A stretch of 26,345 nucleotides of DNA from Alistipes sp. CAG:514 (GCA_000431015.1 HF986064.1:9138-35482); one strand, 5' to 3'; counted from the first letter of the stretch, positions 1 through 8,659 are shown. A program made the numbers and translations. Notes: generated by a model not told the origin, from the sequence alone.

Positions 1-1
1 T

Positions 2-841
2 TTCGTGAGGATCGTACGTGATCCGGTGTCGGCCTCCATGGGCTTCGCGGGGGTGGCCTCAGGGTCTGAGACGGCATATTCCTCATTCCGGAACTCTTCT
101 GTCATTCCGCTTTCGGGAGACAGGTTCTCGACAGGGTTCTCCTATCAGAACTGGGCGCCGGACGGGGTGAAGACCTCCAACATGAATTTCGGAGCCGCTT
201 TCAAGGCGGGGCGTTTCGGATTCGCGGTCGGAGGAGCCTACCAGATGGGGGAGGAGTACACGACGGCTGACGCATCAGGCAATCCGAAAGGGACATTCTC
301 GCCGAACGACATGATCGTGAACGGGGGAGTCGGGCTACGGATCTTGGACAATCTGTCAGCCGGCGCGAACATGTGTTACGCCTCACAGAAGCTTTCCGAC
401 GACAATTCCTACTCGGCCATCGCCGCGGATTTCTTTCTTACCTACAGGCTCTCGGATCTGAACATCACCGCCGGAGTGTCTTCCATCGGTTCTTCCGTGA
501 AGTCGGATTCGGGGGATTCATTCAGTTTGCCGGCATCGGCCACGATTGGCGCGGATTGGGCCAGGCAATTCTCTGATTCTCACGGACTCAGGCTCGCAGT
601 TGACGTGGACTGCCTCTTCAGCGGGAACGTGACCGCGGCAGCCGGCGCGCAATATTCATTCAAGAATATGCTGTTTGCCCGGGCGGGCTACCACTTCGGC
701 ACCAAGGAGGCGGTGCTTCCGTCCTTCGCCACTGTCGGACTCGGGGTAAGATTCTTCGGTGTGAGCCTTGACTTCGCCTACCTTACGGGCAACGACGTGA
801 TCGGCAACTCGATGACATTCGGACTCGGCTATCGTTTCTAA
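2..841 (+). CDS. PorV/PorQ-family outer-membrane beta-barrel protein (5' partial)
   Basis: The reading frame is open to the left window edge, so the start and signal peptide are probably outside; a GTG at position 5 is available but nothing supports it as the true start. About 279 residues are visible. They are rich in alternating hydrophobic strands and glycine, contain the opening DPVSASMGFAGVASG, which resembles the RxxSMGxAGVA start of the mature barrel in PorV/PorQ-like proteins, and end in an aromatic residue (GLGYRF), as outer-membrane barrels do. From memory of Bacteroidales PorV/PorQ family members, the pattern of an RAGYHFG segment, then FATVGLGVRF, then a terminal phenylalanine fits well, and the usual length is about 300-330 residues. 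PorV and PorQ proper serve type IX secretion; many paralogues in this family are uncharacterised and I see no secretion gene here to decide. The next gene starts 10 bases later, so the two are probably cotranscribed. Confidence 0.7.
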   Translation, partial: FVRIVRDPVSASMGFAGVASGSETAYSSFRNSSVIPLSGDRFSTGFSYQNWAPDGVKTSNMNFGAAFKAGRFGFAVGGAYQMGEEYTTADASGNPKGTFSPNDMIVNGGVGLRILDNLSAGANMCYASQKLSDDNSYSAIAADFFLTYRLSDLNITAGVSSIGSSVKSDSGDSFSLPASATIGADWARQFSDSHGLRLAVDVDCLFSGNVTAAAGAQYSFKNMLFARAGYHFGTKEAVLPSFATVGLGVRFFGVSLDFAYLTGNDVIGNSMTFGLGYRF

Positions 842-851
842 AGTATTATTG

Positions 852-3014
852 ATGAAATCCATAACAAAATTACTTGCGGCCACGGGAGGGATCCTGTGCC
901 TGCTTTCATCCTGTGACAACAACATGAATCCATTGCTTACAGACTCCACGCTGCCGTACGGCGCGCCCCGGTTCGACAAGATCCGCACGGAGCATTATCT
1001 GCCCGCCTTCGAGCAGGCCATCGCCGAGGCGAAGGCTGAGATCGACGCCATCGTGAACAATCCGGACGCTCCGACGTTCGAGAACACGGTCGTCGCGCTT
1101 GACGAGGCCGGGAGCCGCCTTGATGATGTGGCCGGCATATTCTACAACCTCCTGGAGGCTGACACCAACGAGCGGATGCAGGACATCGCGGAGAAGGTCT
1201 CTCCGATGATGACGGAATATTCAATGTACGTCTCGCTGAACGAGCCGCTTTTCGCCCGCGTCAAGGCGGTGCATGAGAGCGGTGTGGCGCTTGAGCAGGA
1301 TCAGGCCACGCTCTTGGACAAGACCTGGAAGTCCTTTGTCCGTGGCGGAGCCAACCTCGGAGCGGAGGACAAGGCCACCTACAGCAAGCTGAGCGAGGAA
1401 CTTTCGCTGCTGACGCTCCAGTACGGCAAGAATGTGCTTGCCGCGACCAACGCGTTCACGCTGAATCTTACCGAGGAGGCTGATCTTGAGGGTCTTCCGG
1501 AGTTCGTGCGGGAGGCCGCCGTCGAGACTGCGAAGTCGAAGAACATGGATGGATGGGCTTTCGACCTGTCCGCGCCGAGCTACGGGGCGTTCATGAAGTA
1601 CAGCACCCGCCGCGATCTTCGTCAGAAAATGTGGATGGCCTACAACACAAGGGCCACTGAAGGGGATAACAGCAACATCGAGCTCTGCCGTCAGATAGCC
1701 GAATTGCGCCTGAAGATAGCGAATATCCTTGGCTACGAGACCTATGCCGACTATGCGCTTGAGGAAAGGATGGCGAAGAATCCTCAGACTGTCAACGAGT
1801 TCATTCAGAAACTCTTGGAACCTTCGCTCCCTGCCGCAAAGGCCGAGGTCAAGGAACTTTATGAATATGCCCGTGCGAATGGTTTCGAGGATTCCGTGAT
1901 CCAGCCGTGGGACTTTGGCTTCTGGTCGGAGAAGCTCAAGGATGCCCGCTATTCCATCAGCGATGAGCAGCTGAAGCCGTATTTCCGTCTTGAGAGCTGC
2001 ATCGACGCGGCCTTCGGTCTTGCGGGCAGGCTGTACGGCCTTGTGTTCGAGGAGAGGACGGACATCCCGGTCTACCATCCGGATGTGAAGGTCTATGACG
2101 TGAAGGATTCCGAGGGCAACCATAAGGCCTTGTTCTATGCTGACTTCTTCCCGCGCCCGAGCAAGAGGGGAGGGGCTTGGATGACCGAGTTCCGTGGCCA
2201 GAGCATCGTGGACGGTGTGGAGAAACGTCCGTTCATCAGCCTTGTGACCAATTTCACGAAACCGGCTGCCGGAAAGCCTTCGCTGATCACTCACGATGAG
2301 TTGACGACCCTGCTCCACGAGTTCGGTCACAGCCTGCACGGCATTCTCGCCGAGGGGAGATATTCCTCACTCACCGGTACGAACGTTTCCCGCGACTTCG
2401 TGGAGCTGCCGTCGCAGATCATGGAGAACTGGGCCTTCGAGCCGGAGTTCCTGGACACTTTCGCCCGTCACTACGAGACCGCCGAGACGCTTCCGGACTC
2501 TCTGGTCAGGAAGATTGTGGCCGCGAAGAACTACCATGCCGCCTATGCGCAGGTGCGCCAGCTTCAGTTCGGCATTCTGGACATGGCATGGCACACGCTG
2601 ACTTCCATGCCAGGATCGGACGGCGCTTCGGCCAGTCCGGCGCGCCACGGACTCCGCGACCTGAAAACCATGCAGGATTTGGGTACGATCGCCTTTGAGA
2701 AAGAGGCTCTTAAGGCCACGAACGTGGTTCCGTCCATCCCTGAGGCCTGCATCTCCACCTCGTTCAGCCACATATTCTCAGGTGGCTACAGTGCCGGCTA
2801 CTATTCCTACAAATGGTCGGAAGTCCTTGAGGCCGACGCTTTCAGCCTCTTCAAGGAGAAAGGGATATTCAGTGCCGAAGTCGCCGCTTCCTTCCGTGAC
2901 AACATCCTCTCAAGAGGCTGCACCGAAGACGAGGCGATCCTCTACCGCCGCTTCCGTGGCCATGATCCCGCCCCGGAGGCCCTCCTTGAGAAGCTCGGCA
3001 TCATCGTCCGCTAA
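852..3014 (+). CDS. dcp: M3-family zinc metallopeptidase, Dcp-type peptidyl-dipeptidase lipoprotein
   Basis: This encodes a 720-residue oligopeptidase. The N-terminus is a lipoprotein signal with a lipobox ending at Cys21 (LLSSC), so it should be membrane-anchored in the periplasm or on the outer membrane rather than cytosolic like E. coli Dcp. The mature start (NPLL.DSTLPYGAPRFDKI) and the length match the Dcp branch of M3. The zinc site HEFGH is at residues 489-493 (His489, Glu490, His493), with the third ligand expected at Glu518 in the DFVELPSQ segment. Dcp enzymes remove C-terminal dipeptides from short peptides; here that suggests peptide scavenging outside the cytoplasm. ATG at 852 is preferred over the TTG one codon earlier. 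It lies 10 bases after the barrel gene and no promoter is visible between them. Function at family level is secure; the exact substrate is not known. Confidence 0.93.
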   Translation: MKSITKLLAATGGILCLLSSCDNNMNPLLTDSTLPYGAPRFDKIRTEHYLPAFEQAIAEAKAEIDAIVNNPDAPTFENTVVALDEAGSRLDDVAGIFYNLLEADTNERMQDIAEKVSPMMTEYSMYVSLNEPLFARVKAVHESGVALEQDQATLLDKTWKSFVRGGANLGAEDKATYSKLSEELSLLTLQYGKNVLAATNAFTLNLTEEADLEGLPEFVREAAVETAKSKNMDGWAFDLSAPSYGAFMKYSTRRDLRQKMWMAYNTRATEGDNSNIELCRQIAELRLKIANILGYETYADYALEERMAKNPQTVNEFIQKLLEPSLPAAKAEVKELYEYARANGFEDSVIQPWDFGFWSEKLKDARYSISDEQLKPYFRLESCIDAAFGLAGRLYGLVFEERTDIPVYHPDVKVYDVKDSEGNHKALFYADFFPRPSKRGGAWMTEFRGQSIVDGVEKRPFISLVTNFTKPAAGKPSLITHDELTTLLHEFGHSLHGILAEGRYSSLTGTNVSRDFVELPSQIMENWAFEPEFLDTFARHYETAETLPDSLVRKIVAAKNYHAAYAQVRQLQFGILDMAWHTLTSMPGSDGASASPARHGLRDLKTMQDLGTIAFEKEALKATNVVPSIPEACISTSFSHIFSGGYSAGYYSYKWSEVLEADAFSLFKEKGIFSAEVAASFRDNILSRGCTEDEAILYRRFRGHDPAPEALLEKLGIIVR

Positions 3015-3086
3015 CCAGGTTCCCGTCACATCTGTTCCAGCCACGATTGGATCCTCACTCTCCGCAAAGATGGCTCGTTCTTAAAA

Positions 3087-3123
3087 TGATTCCGGTCTGA
3101 GGTTTGACCTCAGACCGGAATCA
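3087..3123. terminator. Perfect 17-bp hairpin, probable (possibly bidirectional) terminator
   Basis: Arms 3087-3103 and 3107-3123 are perfectly complementary around a TTG loop, with core GATTCCGGTCTGAGGT. On the plus strand no T-run follows, which is common in this phylum. On the minus strand the hairpin is followed by TTTTAAG, so it would work better as an intrinsic terminator for a leftward transcript. It lies 72 bases after the peptidase gene. Confidence 0.7.
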
Positions 3124-3230
3124 ACGTATAAGTAAGGTTTGTATTGAGTCGGATTATATGACGTGGTTTGTAAGTGGGAAAGATCGTTAATCCCCTCATT
3201 GCAAAGGTACGAAGTCACCTGGTATTTTGA

Positions 3231-3272
3231 ATTGTGCTGTTCGGACATTTTATTGTGCTGTTCGGACATTTT
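3231..3272 (+). repeat. Two exact 21-bp tandem repeats, operator-like, upstream of the hybrid regulator
   Basis: Copies at 3231-3251 and 3252-3272 are identical over all 21 bases, with core TTGTGCTGTTCGGACA. The period equals two helical turns, the spacing used by AraC-family domains on direct-repeat half-sites. The second copy ends 20 bp before the -33 element of the regulator's promoter. Inference: an autoregulatory or cross-regulatory binding site for an AraC-type response regulator. Confidence 0.6.
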
Positions 3273-3292
3273 GCGGCTCTGGACTGCTCTGA

Positions 3293-3324
3293 TTTGACAT
3301 CCGACTGTTCCAATCATACATTTG
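3293..3324 (+). promoter_or_regulatory. Bacteroidetes-type promoter for the hybrid two-component gene
   Basis: TTTG at 3293-3296, exactly 20 bases, then TACATTTG at 3317-3324 match the -33/-7 consensus (TTTG, TAnnTTTG) perfectly. Transcription should begin near 3330, leaving a leader of about 135 nt before the ATG at 3465. Between the peptidase and the regulator (3015-3464) the rest of the DNA holds the hairpin and repeats listed separately and no credible gene. Confidence 0.75.
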
Positions 3325-3464
3325 ATGCTTCGGGGATGGCTCCGGGGCCTGGGAGGCGGAAGCAGGAACGGAGAGGTAGGAAATACGGGCGGAACGGAAG
3401 GTTTTTTTGTCAGATCGGAAAAGATTTCGCATATTGTACCGAACAATCAAGCATCGGATACCAC

Positions 3465-6410
3465 ATGCCGCACTTAACAAAGTTTATAGTAACGACACTT
3501 TCCCTCGCAATGCTGCTTCTCCCGTCCTGCGGGAGGAAGACGGCGACATTCTCGCAGGCCGACCGCAAGGCGGTGGAGGTTGCCGTCCGCGCCGTTCATG
3601 GTACTGACTCGCTCGCCGCGCTTCAGAAGAGGATGGAACGGAAGGGCAACAGGCTCGGAAGCGTCGTCGCCCTGAGGGAGCTGGGCAAGGCTCTCCGTAA
3701 CGAGAGCCGCTTTGAGGAAGCCTTGGACGCCCACATGGAGAGCCTGCTGCAGGCCGAGGCGTTGGACGACACACTGGAGTGGGTGCAGGCGCTGAACAAC
3801 ATCGGCACGGACTACAGGAGGATGGGAGTGCTTGACGCGGCTCAGGACTATCACTACCGTGCCGCGATCCTTAGCGATGAGTGTTCGGACACATCCTTCA
3901 CTGCGAGGAAGAACAGGGTTGTCTCGCTCAACGGCATCGGGAACATCTACCTGACCATCGGCAACCTTGATCTTGCCGACAGCGTCTTCCGCCTCGCGCT
4001 TGACGGTGAACGGAGACTGCACAGCACTGTGGGGCAGGCGATCAACTACGCCAACATCGGCTCGATCTTCGAGAGCAGGAGGCAGACGGACTCTGCGTGG
4101 GTGTACTACCGGAAGTCAATGGCGATGAACGAGGAGGCGGGGAACACCTTGGGTATCTCGCTCTGCCACACCTACTTCGGCTCACTCCACGAGAGGGCTG
4201 GCGAATATGCCGACGCAGCCGAGGAATATGAGGCCGCCTACAGTCTGATGCGGGAGTCCAGAGACAGCTGGCATGCCCTGAACTCGCTGATCTCGCTTGC
4301 CGGACTGAGTGTCGCGACCGGGAACACGGCCAAGGCCGCGAACTATCTTGAAAGGGCGTGCAGGAGAGCGGAACGCATCAAGTCAAACGAACATCTCGCT
4401 GAGATCTACACCTTGTACTACCGGCTCCATAAAAAGGAAGGGGACTACCGTAACGCCCTTTACTGTCTGGAGGCGGCTGACGCGCGGCGGGACAGCCTAA
4501 TGAACATGGAGAAGATCAACCGGATCCAGAACATCAGCCTGAACCTCGAAAGGGGGCTCCGGGCGAGGGAGACGGAAAAGGCCGATCTGATGCTCAGGCA
4601 GGAGCGCGCGAAGAGGAGCGCGGCGTACTTCTTCTTTGGAATAGTGGTTGTCGTCCTGCTGCTGATGATAGCGATGCTGCTCTACGCGCAGCGGTTGAGG
4701 GTCAGAAGCCAGCGGATGCTCAAGAAGATGGCCGAACTCCGTGAGACATTCTTCACCAACATCACGCACGAGTTCAGGACTCCGCTTACCATGATCCTCG
4801 GGCTGAGCCGTAGAATGCGTGACGACAGCGGATTGCCTGAGGATGCGAGGGAGAAGTCCGGGACGATTGAGAGGATGGGGAACGGGCTTCTCCTGCTTGT
4901 CAACCAGCTGCTGGACATCTCCAAGATCAGATCCGCCATCGGTGACCCGGACTGGAGACACGGGGATGTCACAGCCAGGATGAGGATTGTCACCATGATG
5001 TACCATAGCTATGCCGGCGACCGTGGTGTCGGGTTGAGCTTCGAGGCTCGTGAGGCCGTGGTTATGGATTACGTGCCGGACTATGTGGACAAAGTGCTGA
5101 ACAACCTGCTTTCCAATTCATTCAAGTTCACTCCCGAGGGCGGCAAGGTGGATGTCCGTGTCTGGCGAGAGGATGACCTGCTCATGCTCGACGTGTCGGA
5201 CACCGGTGTCGGGATGGACAATGAGACGGCTGCAAAGGTCTTCGAGCCGTTCTTCCAGGGAGAGGGTGATTCCGCGAGCATCGGCACGGGAGTGGGACTG
5301 GCCTTGGTCAAGCAGATCATCGACAACCTTAAAGGCCGGATCACCGTGGAAAGCGCCGTCGGGAAGGGAACCACGTTCCATCTCAGCGTACCGATCATCA
5401 ATGGACACTGCTCCGTGGCTGACGCCGGTTTGGACAACGGTAGCGAAACCTTTGATGACGTGCGGGTTTGCGCTCCCGTACTGCCTGAGGCCGCGGTGAA
5501 CCTGGCCGACAGCGATGCTGAAGACAAACGGACATCCCTGCTGGTCATCGAGGACAATCCGGACATCGCCGCCTACATCGGCTCGCATTTCAACTCTGAC
5601 TATGCCGTCTACTATGCCCACAACGGGAAGGAGGGTCTGGACAAGGCTTTGACTTTGGTGCCGGACATCATCATCACGGACTTGATGATGCCTGTGATGG
5701 ACGGTCTTGAGGTCTGCCGCCGGATCCGCGCCAATGAGGTGACCGATCATATTCCTGTAATAGTGGTGACGGCGAAGGTTTCCGAGGAGGATCGTGTCAA
5801 AGGCCTTGAGGCAGGTGCCGACGCCTACCTCACCAAGCCTTTCAGCAGCGAGGAGCTGACCGCCATTGTGGACAGGCTGCTGGACAGGAACGACTGCATA
5901 AGGCGCAGGCTAACTGGTTCCGCGCAGGGATCAGGTTCACAAGGTTCGTTAGGGACGCAGGTGGCGCAGGAACAGAATGTGACGGAGACCCCTCATGGCT
6001 TGCAGGACGAGGACAATGAGATCTCGCCGGCCGACGCGGAGCTCGGTCTGCTTGACAGCGGCAGGATTCGTCAGGATGCGGAGAAGGTTTTTCTGGACAA
6101 GGTTGAACAGCAATCCCGCGAGCTTCTTGAAAAGCAGGATCTGTCCGCGGGGACGTTGGCGGACAGCCTTTGCGTAAGCCCTTGGCAGCTGCGCCGTAAG
6201 CTTCTGGCTCTGAAAGGCATGTCACCGACAGCCTACATCATGGATCTTAGAATGCGCCTGGCCGGGGATCTGCTCTCCACTGACTCCACCCTCACGATCG
6301 AGGAAATCTCCATCCGCTGCGGCTTCACCCACGTCACCAGCTTTCATCACGCCTTCAAGAAAGCCTTCGGCATGACCCCGTCCGAGTACCGCGGCGTCCC
6401 ACGTCGCTAA
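3465..6410 (+). CDS. Hybrid two-component system regulator: TPR sensor, histidine kinase, receiver, AraC-type DNA-binding domain
   Basis: A 981-residue single-chain signalling protein. In order: a lipobox-like signal (LLLPSC, Cys22) or signal anchor; a periplasmic tetratricopeptide region (about 60-370, repeats such as ALNNIGTDYRRMG and INYANIGSIFESRR); one membrane helix (about 387-409); a kinase dimerisation domain with phospho-acceptor His435 in NITHEFRTPLTMI; an ATPase domain with NNLLSNSFKF, DTGVGM and GTGVGLALV; a receiver with Asp739 (IITDLMMPVMDG) and Lys791; a low-complexity linker (about 815-865); and an AraC helix-turn-helix to the end (SIRCGFTHVTSFHHAFKKAFGMTPSEYRG). It differs from the glycan-sensing HTCS proteins in having TPRs instead of a Y_Y_Y beta-propeller, so the signal is unknown. 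ATG at 3465 gives a proper signal sequence; the longer frame from 3234 would prepend 77 non-homologous residues and read through the operator repeats and promoter. No polysaccharide utilisation genes are adjacent. Confidence 0.93.
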   Translation: MPHLTKFIVTTLSLAMLLLPSCGRKTATFSQADRKAVEVAVRAVHGTDSLAALQKRMERKGNRLGSVVALRELGKALRNESRFEEALDAHMESLLQAEALDDTLEWVQALNNIGTDYRRMGVLDAAQDYHYRAAILSDECSDTSFTARKNRVVSLNGIGNIYLTIGNLDLADSVFRLALDGERRLHSTVGQAINYANIGSIFESRRQTDSAWVYYRKSMAMNEEAGNTLGISLCHTYFGSLHERAGEYADAAEEYEAAYSLMRESRDSWHALNSLISLAGLSVATGNTAKAANYLERACRRAERIKSNEHLAEIYTLYYRLHKKEGDYRNALYCLEAADARRDSLMNMEKINRIQNISLNLERGLRARETEKADLMLRQERAKRSAAYFFFGIVVVVLLLMIAMLLYAQRLRVRSQRMLKKMAELRETFFTNITHEFRTPLTMILGLSRRMRDDSGLPEDAREKSGTIERMGNGLLLLVNQLLDISKIRSAIGDPDWRHGDVTARMRIVTMMYHSYAGDRGVGLSFEAREAVVMDYVPDYVDKVLNNLLSNSFKFTPEGGKVDVRVWREDDLLMLDVSDTGVGMDNETAAKVFEPFFQGEGDSASIGTGVGLALVKQIIDNLKGRITVESAVGKGTTFHLSVPIINGHCSVADAGLDNGSETFDDVRVCAPVLPEAAVNLADSDAEDKRTSLLVIEDNPDIAAYIGSHFNSDYAVYYAHNGKEGLDKALTLVPDIIITDLMMPVMDGLEVCRRIRANEVTDHIPVIVVTAKVSEEDRVKGLEAGADAYLTKPFSSEELTAIVDRLLDRNDCIRRRLTGSAQGSGSQGSLGTQVAQEQNVTETPHGLQDEDNEISPADAELGLLDSGRIRQDAEKVFLDKVEQQSRELLEKQDLSAGTLADSLCVSPWQLRRKLLALKGMSPTAYIMDLRMRLAGDLLSTDSTLTIEEISIRCGFTHVTSFHHAFKKAFGMTPSEYRGVPRR

Positions 6411-6477
6411 GAAATCCTTAAAGCGATAACTTGATAATCCTTGATTGTCTTTTCCCGTCAGTCATGTGCCGCCGGCA

Positions 6478-7458
6478 TCAGATGGACAGGACGGCCAGGA
6501 CGTTGATGAGTTCCTTGTCGATTGGCTTGTCCAGCTTTATGGCTTTGCCGATAGGAACGTAGACGATCTCGTTGTTGGAGATGCCGACCATGATGTTGCG
6601 CTGGCCTTCCTGCAGGGCCTCTATGCTGGCGTAGCCCAGACGGCTGGCCAGGATACGGTCGTAGGCGGATGGGCAGCCGCCGCGCTGGAGGTGGCCAAGG
6701 ATGGTGACACGGACGTCATATTCGGGATATTCCTGTCTTACTCTTTCGGCGTAGTGCATCGCGCCGCCGTCCTTCGGGCTTTCGGAGACGATCACGATGG
6801 AGCTGTTCTTGCTCTTGCGGCAGCCGTGTCCGATGAATTTCTCCAGCTGGTCGATGTCGGTCTGGTCCTCAGGGATGATGGCGGCCTCGGCTCCGGCGGC
6901 GATGGCTGAGTTCTGAGCGAGGAATCCGGCGTCACGCCCCATCACCTCGACAAAGAATATGCGGTCGTGGGAAGTCGCCGTGTCCCTTATCTTGTCAACG
7001 CACTCCACGATCGTGTTCAGCGCCGTGTCGTAGCCGATAGTGGAATCCGTGCCGTAGAGGTCGTTGTCGATGGTTCCAGGGAGGCCGATGACAGGGATGT
7101 CATATTCACGGGCGAAGTCCTGCGCTCCGGCAAGGGATCCGTTGCCGCCGATGACGATAAGGGCGTCCACACCGTACTCCACGAGGTTGTCGTAGGATTT
7201 CTTGCGTCCCTCGGCGGTCATGAACTCCTCGCTGCGGGCGGTCTTCAGGATTGTGCCTCCCCTCTGGATCGTGTTGCTGACACTTTCAGTGGTAAGTTCC
7301 TTGAAGTCACCGTGGATGAGTCCCTCATAGCCACGATAGATCCCGAAAACCTTCCATCCGTTGTAGATGGCGGAGCGGGTCACGGCCCTGATGGCCGCGT
7401 TCATTCCGGGAGCGTCGCCTCCGGAAGTCAGGACTCCGATAGTCTTTATCTCTTTCAT
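6478..7458 (-). CDS. pfkA: 6-phosphofructokinase (ATP type)
   Basis: A 326-residue phosphofructokinase that phosphorylates fructose 6-phosphate in cytosolic glycolysis. Landmarks are the nucleotide loop SGGDAPGMNAAIR (12-24), the catalytic PGTIDNDLYGTD segment, MGRDAGFLA, and LGHLQRGG for substrate binding. Gly at the position that is Lys in pyrophosphate-dependent enzymes (PGTIDND, not PKTIDND) points to ATP as phosphoryl donor. The oddity is IGGNGS at 103-108: residue 106 is Asn (codon AAC) where family members normally have Asp (Asp103 in E. coli), a residue that helps hold Mg-ATP. The gene converges with the hybrid regulator, 67 bases apart, and is divergent from dusB. Family assignment is firm; donor preference is inferred. 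Confidence 0.95.
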   Translation of the reverse strand: MKEIKTIGVLTSGGDAPGMNAAIRAVTRSAIYNGWKVFGIYRGYEGLIHGDFKELTTESVSNTIQRGGTILKTARSEEFMTAEGRKKSYDNLVEYGVDALIVIGGNGSLAGAQDFAREYDIPVIGLPGTIDNDLYGTDSTIGYDTALNTIVECVDKIRDTATSHDRIFFVEVMGRDAGFLAQNSAIAAGAEAAIIPEDQTDIDQLEKFIGHGCRKSKNSSIVIVSESPKDGGAMHYAERVRQEYPEYDVRVTILGHLQRGGCPSAYDRILASRLGYASIEALQEGQRNIMVGISNNEIVYVPIGKAIKLDKPIDKELINVLAVLSI

Positions 7459-7467
7459 AATAATAGT

Positions 7468-7480
7468 AACACTAAGTGTT
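7468..7480. repeat. 13-bp perfect palindrome just upstream of pfkA
   Basis: AACACTAAGTGTT lies 9 bases before the pfkA start codon, inside its 5' untranslated region. On the minus strand TATTTTTTG (7492-7484) is a poor -7 candidate, one T longer than consensus. The palindrome could be an operator or a small hairpin; nothing more is visible. Confidence 0.35.
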
Positions 7481-7521
7481 CTTCAAAAAATAACTTGCCC
7501 CTTTCGAGGCAATCTGTTCAT

Positions 7522-7553
7522 TTTTAAAATATCGCGCAAAAACAGTATTTTTG
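7522..7553 (+). promoter_or_regulatory. Probable promoter for dusB
   Basis: TATTTTTG at 7546-7553 fits the TAnnTTTG -7 consensus; 20 bases upstream only TTTT (7522-7525) stands for the -33 box. Transcription would start near 7559, within a 13-bp palindrome (CATCATTATGATG, 7556-7568), about 60 bases before the dusB ATG. Confidence 0.5.
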
Positions 7554-7617
7554 CACATCATTATGATGCACGCAAGTAAAATGCCAAACGGCAGGAACGG
7601 CAAAGAATAACGACATT

Positions 7618-8652
7618 ATGACAATTGGCGACATAGATCTCGGCGCGATGCCGGTGCTTCTGGCTCCGATGGAGGATGTGACAGACGCCTCATTCAGAGG
7701 AATATGCAGGGAGCAGGGTGCGGACATGACCTACACAGAGTTCATTCCGGCGGAGGGGCTGATCCGGGATGCCAGGAAGGCCTACGCCAAGCTCAAGACC
7801 TCGGACAGCGAGGCTCCGATCGGGATCCAGATCTACGGAAGCGATCCGGACGCGATGGTTGAGGCCGCCAGAATGGCAGACCATGCGGAAGAGATTGTCG
7901 GCGGACACGGCTGTGACTTGATCGACATCAACTTCGGCTGCCCTGTCAGCAAGATCGCCGGCAGGGGGGCGGGTTCCGGGATGATGAAGGATCCGGACAA
8001 GATGGTGATGATCACGAAACGGATAGTCGAGGCCGTCGGCAAGCCGGTCACGGTCAAGACCCGTCTCGGCTGGGACGAGGGCAGCAAGATCATCGTGGAA
8101 CTGGCCGAGAGGCTTCAGGACACGGGCATCAAGGCACTCACGATCCACGGTCGGACGCGCTGCCAGATGTACAAGGGCGAGGCCGACTGGACACTCATCG
8201 GGGAGGTCAAGCGGAACCCGAGGATGCATATTCCTATAATAGGTAACGGCGACATCAACTCACCCCGGAAGGCGAAGGAGGCGTTCGACCGCTACGGCGT
8301 GGACGGGATAATGGTGGCCAGAGCCTCATTCGGCCATCCTTGGATATTCAAGGAAATCAAGCACTTCCTTGCCACGGGAGAGGAACTTCCGCCGCTTGGG
8401 GTGAGGGAGCGGGTCGAGCTTGCGAAAAGGCAGATGCGCCTGTCGCTGGACCTCAAGGGCGTGCCGACCGGAGTTTATGAGATGCGCCGCCACCTGTCCT
8501 GCTATTTCAAAGGACTGCCCGACTTCAAGGAGACCAGAATGCGGCTCGTGACGGAGAATGACCCGGCGGAAGTGTTCAAGATTTTGGAATATATAGCCGA
8601 AAAGTGGGGAAACACTGAAATTTCAGAGGCGAACAGCGTCTATGGCTTATGA
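7618..8652 (+). CDS. dusB: tRNA-dihydrouridine synthase, DusB-like
   Basis: A 344-residue FMN-dependent enzyme that reduces uridine to dihydrouridine in tRNA. The N-terminal TIM barrel begins with the family signature LLAPMEDVTDASFR (14-27). The catalytic cysteine is Cys108 in DINFGCPVSKI, and the FMN phosphate-binding part shows IGNGDI and GVDGIMVARASFGHPWIFKEI. A short helical C-terminal domain follows. Length and motif order match DusB-type bacterial enzymes. The tail after about residue 330 (ISEANSVYGL) is not conserved in my memory of the family. lpxK begins 21 bases after the stop and may be cotranscribed. In Bacteroidetes DusB-like enzymes are usually the main Dus; the modified tRNA position is inferred only. 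Confidence 0.93.
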   Translation: MTIGDIDLGAMPVLLAPMEDVTDASFRGICREQGADMTYTEFIPAEGLIRDARKAYAKLKTSDSEAPIGIQIYGSDPDAMVEAARMADHAEEIVGGHGCDLIDINFGCPVSKIAGRGAGSGMMKDPDKMVMITKRIVEAVGKPVTVKTRLGWDEGSKIIVELAERLQDTGIKALTIHGRTRCQMYKGEADWTLIGEVKRNPRMHIPIIGNGDINSPRKAKEAFDRYGVDGIMVARASFGHPWIFKEIKHFLATGEELPPLGVRERVELAKRQMRLSLDLKGVPTGVYEMRRHLSCYFKGLPDFKETRMRLVTENDPAEVFKILEYIAEKWGNTEISEANSVYGL

Positions 8653-8659
8653 TTTTTTG

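Noticed and set aside
1221..2339. 372-codon minus-strand frame opposite the M3 peptidase
   Set aside because: Antisense shadow of the conserved peptidase with no recognisable domain.
3234..3464. N-terminal extension of the hybrid regulator by 77 residues
   Set aside because: It would translate the operator repeats and promoter, shows no family similarity, and hides the signal sequence that starts at ATG 3465.
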